This document shows positions 43,255 through 54,873 of a stretch of 64,000 nt of DNA, piece after piece. The DNA is taken from positions 21,528 through 85,527 of the forward strand of contig JBBHKE010000298.1 of the NCBI GenBank assembly GCA_037447655.1. The letters are read 5' to 3'. The notes below the pieces were generated by a model. It ran no database searches. It was not told the DNA's origin and saw nothing but the letters and a program-made list of their open reading frames with translations. The position numbers and the translations under genes are program-made. Source of the stretch: Zygnema cylindricum (Eukaryota; Streptophyta; Zygnematophyceae; Zygnematales; Zygnemataceae). The number at the start of each line of letters is the position of its first letter. The stretch's first letter is position 1.

Positions 43255-44124
43255 GTGTGTCCAACACTAAAACAAAAACATGACCGACAATGCGGATCCG
43301 GCGGTACGGGTGGACGAGGTCACTCTGGAGGACGTGGATCATACCACGGTCAAGCCTCATCGGCTGAAAGTCTGGTTTCATTCAAAAATACGAAATTTTC
43401 TTTAACGAATCCTTTTGTCCTATCCCAACCATATCCGTACGGTCACTCCTTTCCACAAATTACTGGATACACTACACTCTACTCTACGCCTCTATCTAGC
43501 CACTCGACCATGCCCCATCCGACGGTGGAAGTTGCTCATACGCCGCCTTCTATGACCCGGTCTAATTATGGATTCGCGTTGTCTTCCACAGCATCACCAG
43601 CATCCATCTCTGAATCCACTTGGATCGTCGACTCGGGAGCATCTCACCACTTGTCATCTCACGCTGATTGGTTCTCTTTTATGTCTCCACTTTCCCCACC
43701 AATGCCAATCTTACTTGGCAACAACAGTGCTTTTACGACCACTCACATCAGTCATACCATCAATCCTTGCGACTCCAACCACGAAACCAACAAAATTCTC
43801 CTATATGTATTTTTTGTACTTGCTTTACGGAAAAATCTATTTTCTGTCAGGGCGGCCTTAAAGCAAAGAGCAACGGTCGTTTTTCCTTCCAATAGGGTCA
43901 ATTTTTTCTCCCAAACAAAAACTACAGCTGGATTTGGCGTTGAAAAAGGCAATATCTGCATATTGGTGTCTATTTCTCCCATTAGATCAGCCAATATTGC
44001 GATAACTTCATCAAATATTACCTTTTCCAAGTGGCATCTTCGGTTGGGACACCTATCTGGCTCCAGTCTTCATAGTTTAATCAAAGGTCTTGTAATAGGA
44101 CTGGAACCTATGGTAAATCAATAA
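43255..44124 (+). pseudogene. Copia D protease and pre-integrase region
   Basis: A Gly/His-rich stretch and a Tyr/Pro-rich linker precede the protease active site WIVDSGASHHLSSHADW (Asp near 43,630). The frame then runs to KWHLRLGHLSGSSLHS, the zinc-binding start of copia integrase, and ends TAA at 44122-44124. It is the longest intact open frame of D. Confidence 0.88.
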
Positions 44125-45227
44125 CTACCTTTTGGCTCTAGTTGCGTTGAAGGAAAATTCCCTTGACCGTTGTTTCCTTCAAGTACGTCGAAATCCAACG
44201 GACCACTTGAACAAATTGATTCTGACCTATGTGGACCGATGTCGCTCTCCAGCCATAATGGCTTTCAATACTTGGTCACTTTTATAGATGACACAACCCG
44301 TTAGTGTCATATTTGCCTAATTCAACGAAAATCTGACAATTTTGCAACTTCACACAGTTCATAGCAAAAAATGAAAATTTTCTCGATTCCCAATTCAAAA
44401 GTTACGAACTTACAACAGAGGGGAGTTCTGCTCAATAGAACTCGCCGTTTTTCTTGTCGTACATGGAATCTCCCACCAAACAACAACGCCACATACACCA
44501 CAACATAACGACGTCACCGAACAGTACAACCGTACTTTTATCAATATGGCCCGTTCCATGTTCACTTCGTTTGACTCCCAACTATTTTTTGGGGAGAATA
44601 CGGAATCTTTGTCCAACCTTTGGTCTTTTGAATCTCACACCTCACGAATCTCACACCTCACGAGGCTTGGACCGGAACAAAACCAAATGTTGAACACCTC
44701 CAAATATTTGGTAGTGTCGCTTGGATAAAAGATCATACAACAAGCGGCAAATAGAGTAGCCGCGCGAAACTCGACTATTTGGTCGGCTATTCGACCAAAT
44801 CCACCGTGTACCGAATTTGGCTGGTTCAAGAACGCCAAGTCAAACTTAGCCGTGACGTCACATTTGATGAAACTCCTCTTCTACACAAACTCTTTTTTCC
44901 TTCCCCTCCCTCTCCACCCTCTCTCACCCACATCTCCCCTCCCACATCAGCTCCCATTTTTGTCCTTCTTCCCATTAATCTCTCCATTCCCACCGTCTTA
45001 GCCCCCAATCTAGCCCCTCCCTCCTATACCCTTGCCCAAACCACCTCCACACCTTCCCTCCCATCAATTTCCTTCCTTGTCTAACAAATCCTTTGATATC
45101 CTTACCCCCTCTCACCTGTTTGTCTGACTACACCTCCGTACCTCATTCCGCGTGCACTTTCAGAGGCACCTTTGCCCATTCAACCCTTTGTCCTTCGAAA
45201 AAGTGCCCACATTGGAGCCTGACTCGT
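44125..45227 (+). pseudogene. Copia D integrase remnant and linker
   Basis: Heavily broken. Readable pieces are the start of the core near SDLCGPMSLSSHNGFQYLVT (44,220-44,280), the NGVTEQYNRT-like end near 44,500, then LVGYSTKSTVYRIWLVQERQ and VKLSRDVTFDETPLLHKLFF (44,779-44,900) and a serine/proline linker to 45084. Confidence 0.75.
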
Positions 45228-46798
45228 AGCCCATGGCGTCGCTAACTTCGCCACTTTCGATGTACCTTCATCCTTCGCTGCTGCCCTGGCCGGTCCCAAT
45301 GCCGCGAAATCGAAAAAAACCACGGATGCGGAATTCACCACCCTCCAAAAAAATGGGCATTGGGAGCTTACACAACTCCTTAAGGATTGAACGGTTATCA
45401 GCTCTAAATGGGTCTTTAAAGTCAAAACCAAATCTGACGGCACTCTAGATCTGTTCAAAGCCAGATTTGTTGCTAAGGGTTTTCTTCAAGAGGAAGGCCT
45501 CGACTTCACCGAGACTTATGCACCCGTCGCAAAATTTGCCTCAATCCGCATTCTCCTCTCCCTCGCCGCCTCTCAACACTGATGGATGTTTAGACGGTGT
45601 TCGTCACCTCTACGGTGCTCTTAATGACGAAATATTTGTCCAACAACCAAAACGCTATATTACCCCTGGTACAGAGCACACTGAGCACCTCCTCGTCTGT
45701 CGTCTCCTCAAATCCCTTTACGGTTTGAAGCAAGCTCCCCACGTTTGGAGTGAGCACCTTGAAGCCATTCTCATCCGTGAGGTTTTTTGTAAACTTGCAG
45801 ACGATTTTGGAATCTTCTTCAAAGGTTGAAATGACTCCTTTTTAATCATCATCATAAACGTCAATGACCTTGTCCTCTCTAGTCCCTCTTTGTCTTGAAT
45901 TCTGCAAGTAAAATACATGCTGAATTCGCATTTTGCCATGACAGATTTAGGTGAATTAAAGTATTGTCTTGGCATTTTGATCTCCCGTGACCGTCCAGGC
46001 AAAACCCTCTATCTCTCTAAAAAAAAGTATAAAGTATATCTAGAAGTCCTAGAGAGGTTCTCCATGTCCCAGTGCACTCTTGTCTCCACTCTAATAGATG
46101 CCAACACCAAACTCATTGCAAACTCGCGTAGGCTTGTCCACAAAGACATTCATGACTTATATAGATCCATTGTTGGCAGTCTCATGTATGCAATGACAGG
46201 CAGCTGAGTCAATTTGTTTCTAACTTAAACGCTGAGCACCTCTTTGCGGCTAAGCGAGTCCTCTGCTATCTGCAAGGCACCAAGTCCCTCCGCCTTACCT
46301 ACTCCGGTGGCGACTCTCCTACACTCATTGGCTTTTGCGATGCGGATTGGGGGGGAGACCTCGACATTTGCCGCTCCACCTCTGGTGTTTGCTTCTCACT
46401 CGGAGGAGCTCTCGTTTCTTGGGCCTCCAAAGAGCAACCCACTGTTGCTTTGTCCTCGACTGAGGTTGAATATATGGCAGCAACACATGCTGCCGAGGAA
46501 GTAATCTGGCTCCATTCCCTCCTTGAATATCTTAAATTCCCTCAGACTTCCCCAACTCAGATATTCTTTGACTCCCAAGGTGCCCTCGCCCTAATGAGCA
46601 ACCGGGTTCATCACCGAAGAACCAAGCATATAGACTTTCAGTTTCACTTCACTCGGGAAAATATTGCGGCTGGAACTCTCACCTTTTAATAGTACCCGAC
46701 TTCTCTCCATAACTTCTCTCCAAATGGCAGACTTCCTTACCAAGTCTCTTCATCGAGCTTAGTTCGAATTACATCGAGCTTTTGCTGGTCTTACCTTC
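45228..46798 (+). pseudogene. Copia D reverse transcriptase and RNase H
   Basis: Pieces of RVT_2: FVAKGFLQEEGLDFTETYAP, IRILLSLAAS, QQPKRYITPG, LLKSLYGLKQAPHVWSEH. The catalytic site reads INVNDLVLSS instead of YVDDL, so the first Asp is lost. Then LGELKYCLGILISRDRPGKT and an RNase H with GFCDADWGGDLDICRSTSGV, SSTEVEYMAATHAAEEVIWL and FFDSQGALALMSNRVHHRRT. Several stops and a deletion around 46,205. Confidence 0.85.
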
Positions 46799-46814
46799 TA
46801 ACAAAGATGGGGGG

Positions 46815-47235
46815 TGTTAGAAAAGTAGTCTTCGACAGAAGCTAATCTTTTTGGCAATGTTTTCAAATATCAAAATTCAGAATTATGTTTTCTAGGATTT
46901 CGATATTCAGAGTTCTACAGTCGGAGCAGTCTGTCCTAGTATCTAGGATTGTTGTATTTCAGTCTTTCTGTTTTCTACAGTCAATGGATTTTTACGTGAT
47001 AAGATTCTTGTCAAGATCTGTTTATAAATCTTGACCGTGGCTCTTGGCCGAAAGGTCAAGTGCCTCTTCAGAATAGGAATTTACATCTAGTTCTCGATAG
47101 GTCACTCTTGAGATCTTTTCTCTATTTAGCTTGTCCTTTCTTCTTGTTTTGCAACAGTTTTATTTTTATTAAAAACATAACTTTTCTGTCCTCTTTCCTT
47201 CCACTCTATTTGTCACCATGACTTCACCTTTAATA
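46815..47235 (+). repeat. Copia D 3' LTR
   Basis: Preceded by GATGGGGGG. Starts TGTTAGAAAAGTAGTCTTCG, ends CACCTTTAATA. Confidence 0.88.
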
Positions 47236-47792
47236 GATTCTTTACACCTCTTCTTCTTTAGTGTAAGTGCAGCCATAGAGATTTATTGAGGCTGCATTCA
47301 AAGGCTTATTTGAGCGAGCGAAGTAAAACTTTCGAACTTCTTAAAGTATATTGCTACACATCTTTTTCTATGTAAGAAAGCCGACCCAATCAATGGCGGC
47401 AAAGAAGAAAATTGTTGGAATTGAAGTGAAATTTGTGACCTCGGCATATATTCTATGAAAATCAACTGATTGATTTAAGAATCTACTTAAGAATAGCCCT
47501 TGGTCACAAACCAATTTTGAAATTTTAAAGAGTCCTATTGGAAAATATTTTTGGCCTCAAGACCCATGGAGACCCGACGGTTTTTCGGTTTGAGGAAAGA
47601 GGGCACAGGGTCCAAGTATTATTATTTTGAAGGGAGGCAACCGATTAAAGCCTTCTGACTGTGGATTTCGGGTGCTTAAAACTAAAAAAATCGCTGAATT
47701 AAAAGTCGTGGCTTTTAGGGGGAAAGATGGCCAAAACCAAGAAACAAGCACTGGCGGATTTTTGGGCACAAAAAGAAGGACGTCTCTCACTA
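47236..47792. other. Unrecognised intergenic or intronic DNA
   Basis: No gene seen. Open frames here (47557-47802, 47627-47851) are short and without known domains. Confidence 0.35.
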
Positions 47793-47975
47793 CACTGCCC
47801 ATTGTTATTCGAGATAATAATATTGTTTTTGGCCAAAAATCACAAAATTAGCGCTAATAAGACTATTTAAGGACTTGGACTACAATCTGCCAAGTCCCCT
47901 TGTCTAAATTAGTATTATAAATTCTAATAACGCATTACACTAATAGATCCCTAACGCTAAAAACGATGGGCGGTG
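47793..47975. mobile_element. MITE 3 (CACCG family), 183 bp
   Basis: Left end CACTGCCCATTGTTATT, right end on the other strand CACCGCCCATCGTTTTT, flanked by TA at 47791-47792 and 47976-47977. It is shorter than MITEs 1, 2 and 4. Confidence 0.75.
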
Positions 47976-48384
47976 TAGTGCTGCGGCGCAATTTAGGAAG
48001 AGCAGAATATAGAAGGGAAGGAGGAGGGGAGGGCGGAGCTGCTTGATGGTGGGAAGGAGGCGGGGAGGGTTGAGTTGAAGGGTTGGTGTCCAAACTCGTA
48101 TGAGGGCGGCAGGAAGACTGAGGAGGGGAAGAGGGTGGGGACATAGGATTAGTAGGCAACTGTGTGGAAGGGGTTGGATTGGGCGAAGGGGATGGTAAAA
48201 CGGAAAGAGAGAGGAAGAGAGAGAGAGCAAGAGTGGGAGAGCAAGAGGAGACGAAGTGAGAGAGGGAGGCAAAGGAGCAATGACGGACGAGAGAGATTTT
48301 TTTTACATTTTCCTTAAAACGTATGTCTCGTGACATTGTGATTCGTTGGGGGGACGTACATACCAACATATAATATGATTTCAT
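47976..48384 (-). pseudogene. Antisense copia integrase-RT linker fragment
   Basis: Minus strand open frame starting near 48384 reads MLVCTSPQRITMSRDIRFKE, which matches the copia integrase tail (compare YRIWCPSSHRIVTTRDVIF in A1), then a long Ser/Pro-rich linker. The rest of the element is absent, and MITE 3 follows. Confidence 0.6.
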
Positions 48385-48826
48385 ACAAAATCAAGGAGTA
48401 AAATTAATAATTGCATCGTTTAAAATTTTGATGGTTTAGGACTTCAGCAAGACATACCACAAACATCTGTAAACATAACTTAAATTCACAATTTTAGGTC
48501 ACGAAGTCTCGGGACTAGAAGAAAAATCCAATATCGTTTAAGTTTTTAATTAGTATTTAAAAAAAGTCTAAAGGAAAACCAAAAAGACTAAGGATGTAAA
48601 AAAAGAAAAAAACATGGGGAATGCCAACACCAAAAAACAAAAAAGATTGTTGAAGCCTTAGATTTCTACATAAAAATCTATTTAAAAAATAGCGCATGGA
48701 CAACAAATCCCAAAAAAGGTTTTAACTCCGAAAACCGCCCAAAATAAAATTACCATAAAAGAGTTACCTACATTTCTACTTATTTAAAAGTAGAAACCGG
48801 ACACAGACAGGAAACGTGGCTATGAT
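48385..48826. other. AT-rich DNA downstream of LRR/EGF gene
   Basis: No gene seen. If the proline-rich exon is the last one, this is its 3' untranslated/downstream region. Confidence 0.35.
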
Positions 48827-48957
48827 TTATGGAAATCTCTTTTGGGGAGGAGGAGAGCGTCGAAGTGGGGGTGGAGAAGGTTTTTTTGGAGGAGGAGAGG
48901 GAGGTGTTTTCTTTTTGGGAGGAGGATTACGTGCTTTCATCGGGGGAAAAGAAGTTG
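48827..48957 (-). CDS. Proline-rich (extensin-like) exon of LRR-EGF gene
   Basis: Minus strand. A strong acceptor (TTTTTCTCCAG) precedes it. Joined in phase 1 to the EGF exon, the frame is open and reads SFPPMKARNPPPKKKTPPSP and onward through SPPPLRRSPPPQKRFP to TAA (ends 48827). Pro/Lys-rich SPPP stretches occur in plant extensins and in the outer juxtamembrane part of receptor kinases. No donor is found before the stop, so this may be the last exon of a secreted LRR-EGF-extensin protein. The opposite strand reads as a Gly-rich frame, which is considered a shadow. Phase agreement and the acceptor are the main support. Confidence 0.5.
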
Positions 48958-49050
48958 CTGGAGAAAAACACCACACAATTAAAATCAGAAATATCTTAGA
49001 AAACCCGTCAATTTGAAAGTTAATTTGTAATTTTGAAAAGAAACATTATT

Positions 49051-49425
49051 TTCTAATGTGAGAGAGGTGTAAATTTTTTCACCAATGACAGCAATTTTCA
49101 GGCAAAAGATTAAATTAGACAAAATACAAAGGGCGAGAGGAAGAGAGAGTGAGAGAGGGAGAGAGAGAGAGGGTGAGAGGGAGAAGAAGCGGGAGAGGTT
49201 TTAGAGAGAGGAAAAGGGAGAGGGAGGTTGAGAGGAAAAAGGAGAGATTGAGAGAGAGTGGGGTGAAAGAGAGAGATATGGAGGGATTTCAACGTTTCAC
49301 ATGTACTGAAAAGAAAAAAAATCTAATGTGTGAGAGGTGTATCTGGAGTCCTCAGATTAAATAAACCTTGTTGGCTCAAAATCATTGAAAAAAGCACGAT
49401 TGTTTCACCAAATGTCAGCAATTTT
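49051..49425. repeat. Locally duplicated segment in the LRR gene intron, with GA microsatellite
   Basis: Two diverged copies of TCTAATGTG.GAGAGGTGTA, CACCAA..GTCAGCAATTTT occur (from 49,052 and from 49,321). The GA-rich tract 49,130-49,280 and GGAGGGATTTCA.CGTTTCACATGT have counterparts at 54,905-55,090 beyond copia E, so E sits inside the second copy. Confidence 0.65.
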
Positions 49426-49931
49426 TGTTAACCTTATTCTTGTGTTAAAATCTTCAGGCTAGCCCTATCTTGTTAATAACGCAAACTGGTATTCCAGTTT
49501 ACATTAATTAGCTAGTTATAGGATTTTAGACTATGATATCTACCTAGCTCAGTTTTTGCTTTAGTTTTTCTATTTCCTATATTTCAATTTCTGTTTTCAG
49601 CTCTTGGCGCTTCTTAGAAGTGCACACTGTTGCTTTCTGTTGCTTTTGACAATAGATCTGATCCTTAGCTCTCTGACAACTAAGGATCTCAACTTTTGCC
49701 TTTTCGGCAAAAAGAGCCAAGTGACCTTTCAGTGTCACATTAGCTTACTAGATCTTGAAGAGTCACATTCGTGACCCTCCCATTCTACTTGAACGACTGC
49801 CTTGTATTTTCAGTACTATCAAGAAATTCAATTTGTCATTCTCTGCCTTTTGTCCTGTTTGTATTACTTCCATCCCACTTTTTTTGTATTACTTCCATCC
49901 CACTTTGTCTGCTGCCATGTCAACTGTTATA
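49426..49931 (+). repeat. Copia E 5' LTR
   Basis: Starts TGTTAACCTTATTCTTGTG and ends CAACTGTTATA; 506 bp. ATG at 49917 just before the primer site. Confidence 0.9.
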
Positions 49932-50660
49932 GGTTATGGGACTTTTAATGCGAATTAAAACACCGTTGCAAAATTCAGCGGCACGGACTTCTACGGATGG
50001 AAGTTTCAAATTGAGCAACTTTTGCGGCGGGAGAAACTTTGGTCCATTATCAACGAAAGTGAGGCAGAATCTTCGGATGTCGCCACCAAACTAGCTTGGT
50101 TACTTCGCAATGAGGAGGCGCATTCGCGGCTCGTTTTAGCCCTTGAGCCTTCTCAACTAAGACTCATCCGTGACGCTAGCTCTGCTCATGACGCCTGGAC
50201 ACTTACGACAAATGCCTACGAAAACCAATCTTGGTCAAACAAAGTTCTCCTTCGTCGTCAACTAATTTCTTCGCAGAAACTTTCCTCCGAGAGTATGCAG
50301 GACTACATCCAAAATATCAAATCTTTGGCTGGTCGGCTAGAGAGTAACAGCTCTACAGTCACTGAATAAGATATCATTACGGCGATCTTAGGAGGACTGC
50401 CGTCCTCTTACGCCGCCTTTATTTATTCAATCGACAATTCTGCTATCACAATCATTATTCCATCTCTCACCACCGGTCTGGTGCATGAAGAGACAAAATA
50501 GGATCTGCCGCCGCCCCTTGGTGTCGCTTTGGCAGCCTATCATCCTTCCACCCGTCCACTCAAGATCTCCTGTCGATATTGTCGGGAGCCTGACCACGTT
50601 ATCGACAATTGCAGTTCACTTAAACGTACGTTATAGACAATTGCCCTGCACTTAAACGTA
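49917..50660 (+). pseudogene. Copia E Gag
   Basis: ATG 49917 in the LTR reads MSTVIGYGTFNAN then TAA, then in the same frame VAKFSGTDFYGWKFQIEQLL, the conserved start of copia Gag. The UBN2-type core (NEEAHSRLVLALEPSQLRLI, AHDAWTLTTNAYENQSWSNK, ILGGLPSSYAAFIYSI) follows, with TAA at 50367-50369 and TAG near 50,500, and a zinc knuckle CRYCREPDHVIDNC (about 50,571-50,612). Confidence 0.87.
49932..49940 (+). promoter_or_regulatory. Primer binding site, E (shortened match)
   Basis: GGTTATGGG then ACT: only the first 9 nt match the tRNA-iMet complement, the rest has changed. Confidence 0.75.
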
Positions 50661-51420
50661 AGTAGGACCGCCAAGGGCATCTTGATCATACCGGTGGTCG
50701 TGGACGCCAACCTGGTCGCGGCCTTTATCATGGTCACGCCTCTACAGGTGAAGCAATTTCACCGGCAATCCCTGACTATTTTGCGCCGACAAATCTTTTC
50801 AACTATTCTCTTTCACCTGGATATATTATTGCTCTATTTGGCGAATATTCTCAACGGCCACCCGTCGCCCAACCGTACACCGATTTTCTTTATGGTTCCG
50901 CTCCACCTGTCGCTGGACAATTACCAGCTGTCCCTTATGCTTCACCACCGCCAGATTACGGGTTTGCCCTTGTCACATCCGCAATACCCGATTCTCTTAT
51001 CCTAAAAGATTCTTGGATCGTGGACTCAAGAGCGTCCAATCATTTATCCTCACGCTCCGATAGGTTTACAACAGTATCGCTGCTCCATTCTCCCATGACG
51101 ATTTTACTTTGAAAAAATGTCGCCTTAACAACCACACACATCGGCCAGATCTCCATTGCTTGCTGCCCAAATAAGACCTCACCAATAATCCTTTCTCACG
51201 TCCTATTCGTTCCTGGACTGCAAAAGAATCTTTTCTCGGTTGGCGCCGCCCTTAATCAAGGCGCCATTGCTGTCTTTTCAACTACCACTATCACATTATT
51301 TTCATCTACTAATGCGCAAGTCGGTTTTGGAATCAAATTAGGATATGTCTACATCCTATCGCATTTCCAATCTGGTAGATCTACCAACTCTGCTATATCC
51401 GTGCCACCTCAATCGTTCTC
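50661..51420 (+). pseudogene. Copia E protease region
   Basis: Gly/Arg- and Tyr/Pro-rich linkers lead to SWIVDSRASNHLSSRSDRF (about 51,015), the protease site with DSG changed to DSR. The following strand HVLFVPGLQKNLFSVGAAL is typical of the copia protease to integrase transition. Confidence 0.8.
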
Positions 51421-52476
51421 ACGATGGCATCTCCGATATGGCCATCTTTTCGCCGCCAGTCTACATACACTAAGCAAGGGCCTTGTAAACCGCTTAGATT
51501 CATTTCCAGCCAAAAATCTCCTATTTTGTTCAGGATGCGTCCAAGGAAAATTAACTTGTCCGTCCTTTCCCTCTTGAACTTCCAAATCTGATAACTCACT
51601 TACATTGTTCCACTCAGATACTCTTTGGTCCCATGTCTACCCAGCAATACCAGCGCTATATATTTTGTAACGTACATTGATGACGCCACACGCTATTGTC
51701 ACCTTTTTCTCCTTTGTCAAAAATCTGATACATTCAAAAAGTTTCAAGAATACAAGTCCCTCGTTGAAAACTCCCTTAACTGTCACATTCAATGTCTGAG
51801 AAATGATAATGGGGGAGAGTACTTCTCCACCAAATTTTTGAGATTCCTTGGTATTCACAGCATCATTCACCAATCGACGGTCACACATACACCACAACAA
51901 AACGGGGTTTCAGAAAGATACAATCGTACAGTTATCAATATGGCAAGATCCATGTTACACTTTGCTGCCCTGCCGACAAATTTGTAGGCAGAATCTGTCA
52001 CAACTGCAAATTACTTACGTAATCTTTCTCCAACCTCTGCACTTTCTGGAAAAACCTTTTATGAAACTTGGACGGGAATTAAACCCGACATTTCCCATAT
52101 TTATACATTCGGTTTTACCGCATGGGTGAAAAATCTCACTCCTGCCGGCAAATGGTATAGGCGAGCCAAATCGGGCGTCCTAGTCGGTTTTGCCACCGAA
52201 TCAAAGGCATACCAAATTTGGCTCTCTAACAATCGTTGGGTTGTCCTCAACCGTGGCGTCAACTTTAACCAAGCTCCTTTTCTTCTTAAACTTCTATATT
52301 CTTCACCTTCCCCTCCTCTTTTTCCAGCTGCTCACACAGAACCTTCCTCATCAACCCTATCCATCATTTCTCCTGTATTTTCTCTTGATTCAGCCAAAGT
52401 TTTCTCCACTGTCTCACCTTCCTCTACTTTTATCGCCCTCTGCACTCACCAGAACAACTTCAAAAACGAATTTTAG
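51421..52476 (+). pseudogene. Copia E integrase
   Basis: WHLRYGHLFAASLHTLSKGL and CSGCVQGK form the zinc segment. The core includes FVTYIDDATRYCHLFLLCQK, D in LRNDNGGEYF and E in NGVSERYNRT. The first Asp region near 51,615 is degraded (HSDTLWSHVYPAI). A TAG replaces Trp or Gln at about 51,985. The tail reads VGFATESKAYQIWLSNNRWV and ends at 52476. Confidence 0.85.
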
Positions 52477-52559
52477 ACACATATCCTCTCCTCCTACACT
52501 CCTCGTACAGTTTCAAATCCTTACTCCCTCTCCCTAGTCAATCCTAACGATCTCACATA

Positions 52560-53510
52560 TGTCATTCCAGGGAATTTTGTGCCTCCCACTGCTGCCCCGA
52601 CTTTGTTGCCACTGTTGATGTTTTTTTTTTTTTTTCAGTTGCCATGACTTTGTTGCCACTGTTGATGTTCCTTCTTATTTTTCAGCTCCTATGAATGGAC
52701 CAAATGGTGACGTTTTTTCTTCTTTTTCAGCTGCCATGAATGGACCAAATGCTGCTTCTTGGAAAATAGCCATTGACGCCGAATCTGCTTCCTTGCAAAA
52801 GAATGGCACGTGGGAACTTACCTTCCTTCCACACGGTCGAAAGGTCATCAGATCAAAGTGGGTCTTCTGCATCAAAATTAAGGTTGATGGATCCCTTGAT
52901 CGCTACAAAGCGCGTTTCATTGCGAAAGGCTTCTTACAAAAGGAAGGAGATGAATTTCATCAGACCTACGTTCTTGTCGCAAAATTTGCCTCCATTTGCA
53001 TTCTCTTTTCCTTTGTTGCTGCCCGTCACTGGCACATTCATCACATGGATGTCCAGACGGCTTTCCTCTATGGCAAATTAAGTGAGGAAATATTCATCCG
53101 ACAACCGAAACGATATGTTGCGCCAAGCACCGAGCACCTCGTCTGTCGACTTCTCAAATCTCTTCACGACTTGAAGCAGGCGCCTCGTGTTTGGAACAAA
53201 TACCTGGAGGCAGTTCTCCTCAAATAAGGCTTTCACAAGCTTGATGCAAACTTTGGACTTTTTTTGCGAGGTAATGAAGAGTCTCTTGTCATCTTAGTGA
53301 TCTATGTCGATGATCTGATTTTAGCTAGTCCCTCTCTTCCACTCATTTATCTTGTCAAAATCATGCTCAACATTCATTTTTCAATGACTGACCTAGGGGA
53401 GGTTGAATACTGTCTTGGAATTTTTGTAGGACGAGACCGACCCTCCAAAACATTATATCTGTCACAAGAGAAATATATAATTGAAGTCCTCACTAGGAGA
53501 AATATATAAT
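52560..53510 (+). pseudogene. Copia E reverse transcriptase
   Basis: After an expanded linker with small duplications, NAASWKIAIDAESASLQKNG, KARFIAKGFLQKEGDEFHQT, HHMDVQTAFLYGKLSEEIFI, LVCRLLKSLHDLKQAPRVWN, a TAA at 53225-53227, then VIYVDDLILASPS with intact catalytic Asp pair and LGEVEYCLGIFVGRDRPSKT. A 29-bp tandem duplication (53,471-53,526) shifts the frame. Confidence 0.88.
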
Positions 53511-53532
53511 TGAAGTCCTCACCAGGATTTCC

Positions 53533-54273
53533 ATGTCAGACTACACTGCTATCTCTACTCCATTAGACCCAAATGTCAAACTTACCCAAAACTCTGGTGG
53601 GCTTGTCCTCGGAGCGACACATGAGTTGTATTGTTCTATTGTTAGTAGTCTAATGTATGTTATGATGGGCACACATCCAGACATAGCAGTAGCCGTTGGA
53701 CAGCTCAGTCAATTTGTCTCTAATCCTTCCACTAACCACCTCTTTGCTGCTAAGAGGGTTCTGCGTTACCTACAAAGGACCAAATCGCTCAAACTCACCC
53801 TCCCTGGTTGCTCTTCCTCTAAGCTGGTTGGTTTCAGCGATGCTAACTTGGGGGGCGATCTGAACTCACGCCGCTCAACAACTGGTGTGTGTTTTTTACT
53901 TCATGGCGCTCTCATTTCCGGGGCTTCCAAAAAGCAACCAACCGTTGCCCTTTCATCCACCGAATCAGATTACATGGCTGCCACCCATGCAACGAAGGAA
54001 GCGATCTGGCTACGTTTTCTCGTTGCCAATCTTCAGTCTCCTCAAAATGTCATCTTTAGCGACTCCCAAGGTGCTCTTGCCCTCATGGGCAACCCGTTGC
54101 ATCATCGAAGGATGAAGCACATTGACATTCAGTTCCACTTCACGCGCGATGCCATTGCTGCTGGCACTGTCAAATTCACCTACTGTCCCACCTCCAAGCT
54201 TCTGGCTGAATTCCTCACGAAGGCTCTTGGCCGGCCTCAGTTTAAACTTCATCTTTCATCATCCGGCCTTTGA
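53533..54273 (+). pseudogene. Copia E RNase H
   Basis: Open for 246 codons: SIVSSLMYVMMGTHPDIAVA, AAKRVLRYLQRTKSLKLTL, GFSDANLGGDLNSRRSTTGV, SSTESDYMAATHATKEAIWL, IFSDSQGALALMGNPLHHRR, LLAEFLTKALGRPQFKLHL, ending TGA before a G-rich tract. The acidic residues are present. Confidence 0.9.
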
Positions 54274-54292
54274 TTTTAACCAAGAGGGGGGG

Positions 54293-54873
54293 TGTTAACG
54301 TTATTCTTGTGTTAAAATCTTCAGGCTAGCTCTATCTTGTTAATATCGCAAACTGGTATTCCAGTTTACGTTGTTTAGCTAGTTATAGGATTCTAGACTA
54401 TGATATCTACCTAGCTCAGTTTTTGCTTTAGTTTCAGTTTTTCTGTTTCCTATATTTTAATTTCTATTTTCAGCTCCTGGCGCGCGCGCTTCTTAGATTC
54501 GCACACTCTTCTTAGATTCGCACACTGTAGCTTCTGTTGCTTTCTGTTGTTGCTTCTTAGATTCGCACACTGTAGCTTCTGTTGCTTTTTGTTGTTGCTT
54601 TCTGTTGTTTTTGACTATAGATCTGATCCTTAGCTCTCTGACAACTAAGGATCTCAACTTTTGCCTTTTCGGCAAAAAGAGCCAAGTGACCTTTCAGTGT
54701 CACATTAGCTTACTAGATTTTGAAGAGTCACATTCGTGACCCTCCCATTCTACTTAAACCACTGCCTGTATTTTCAGTACTATCAAGAAATACAATTTGT
54801 CTTTCTCTGCCTTTTGTCCTGTTTGTATTACTTCCATCCCACTTTTTCTGCTATCAGGTCATCAATGGCTATA
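54293..54873 (+). repeat. Copia E 3' LTR with internal expansion
   Basis: 581 bp against 506 bp in the 5' LTR; the extra length is repeats of TTCTTAGATTCGCACACTGT and GCTTCTGTTGCTTTCTGTTG at 54,489-54,612. Confidence 0.9.

Larger units (their letters stand above)
42304..47235 (+). mobile_element. Copia D, complete ends, coding broken
   Basis: 5' LTR 42304-42723 and 3' LTR 46815-47235 (420 and 421 bp) with flanks CATTC and GATTC (one mismatch), giving a probable 5-bp target duplication. Gag, protease, integrase, RT and RNase H occur in copia order with numerous stops and frameshifts. Confidence 0.9.
49426..54873 (+). mobile_element. Copia E, complete ends, coding broken
   Basis: 5' LTR 49426-49931 and 3' LTR 54293-54873. 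Flanks ATTTT (49421-49425) and GTTTT (54874-54878). A paralogous empty site CAGCAATTTTCAGGCAAAAG at about 49,090-49,110 supports the boundaries. Gene order is copia. Confidence 0.92.

Noticed and set aside
48816-49016. Gly-rich plus-strand open frame
   Set aside because: Antisense of the proline-rich exon, which has a strong acceptor and matching phase on the minus strand.
52600-52755. Spliceosomal introns in copia E linker (T-rich tracts ending TTTCAG)
   Set aside because: The TTTCAG copies are explained by short tandem duplications; no consistent donor sites.
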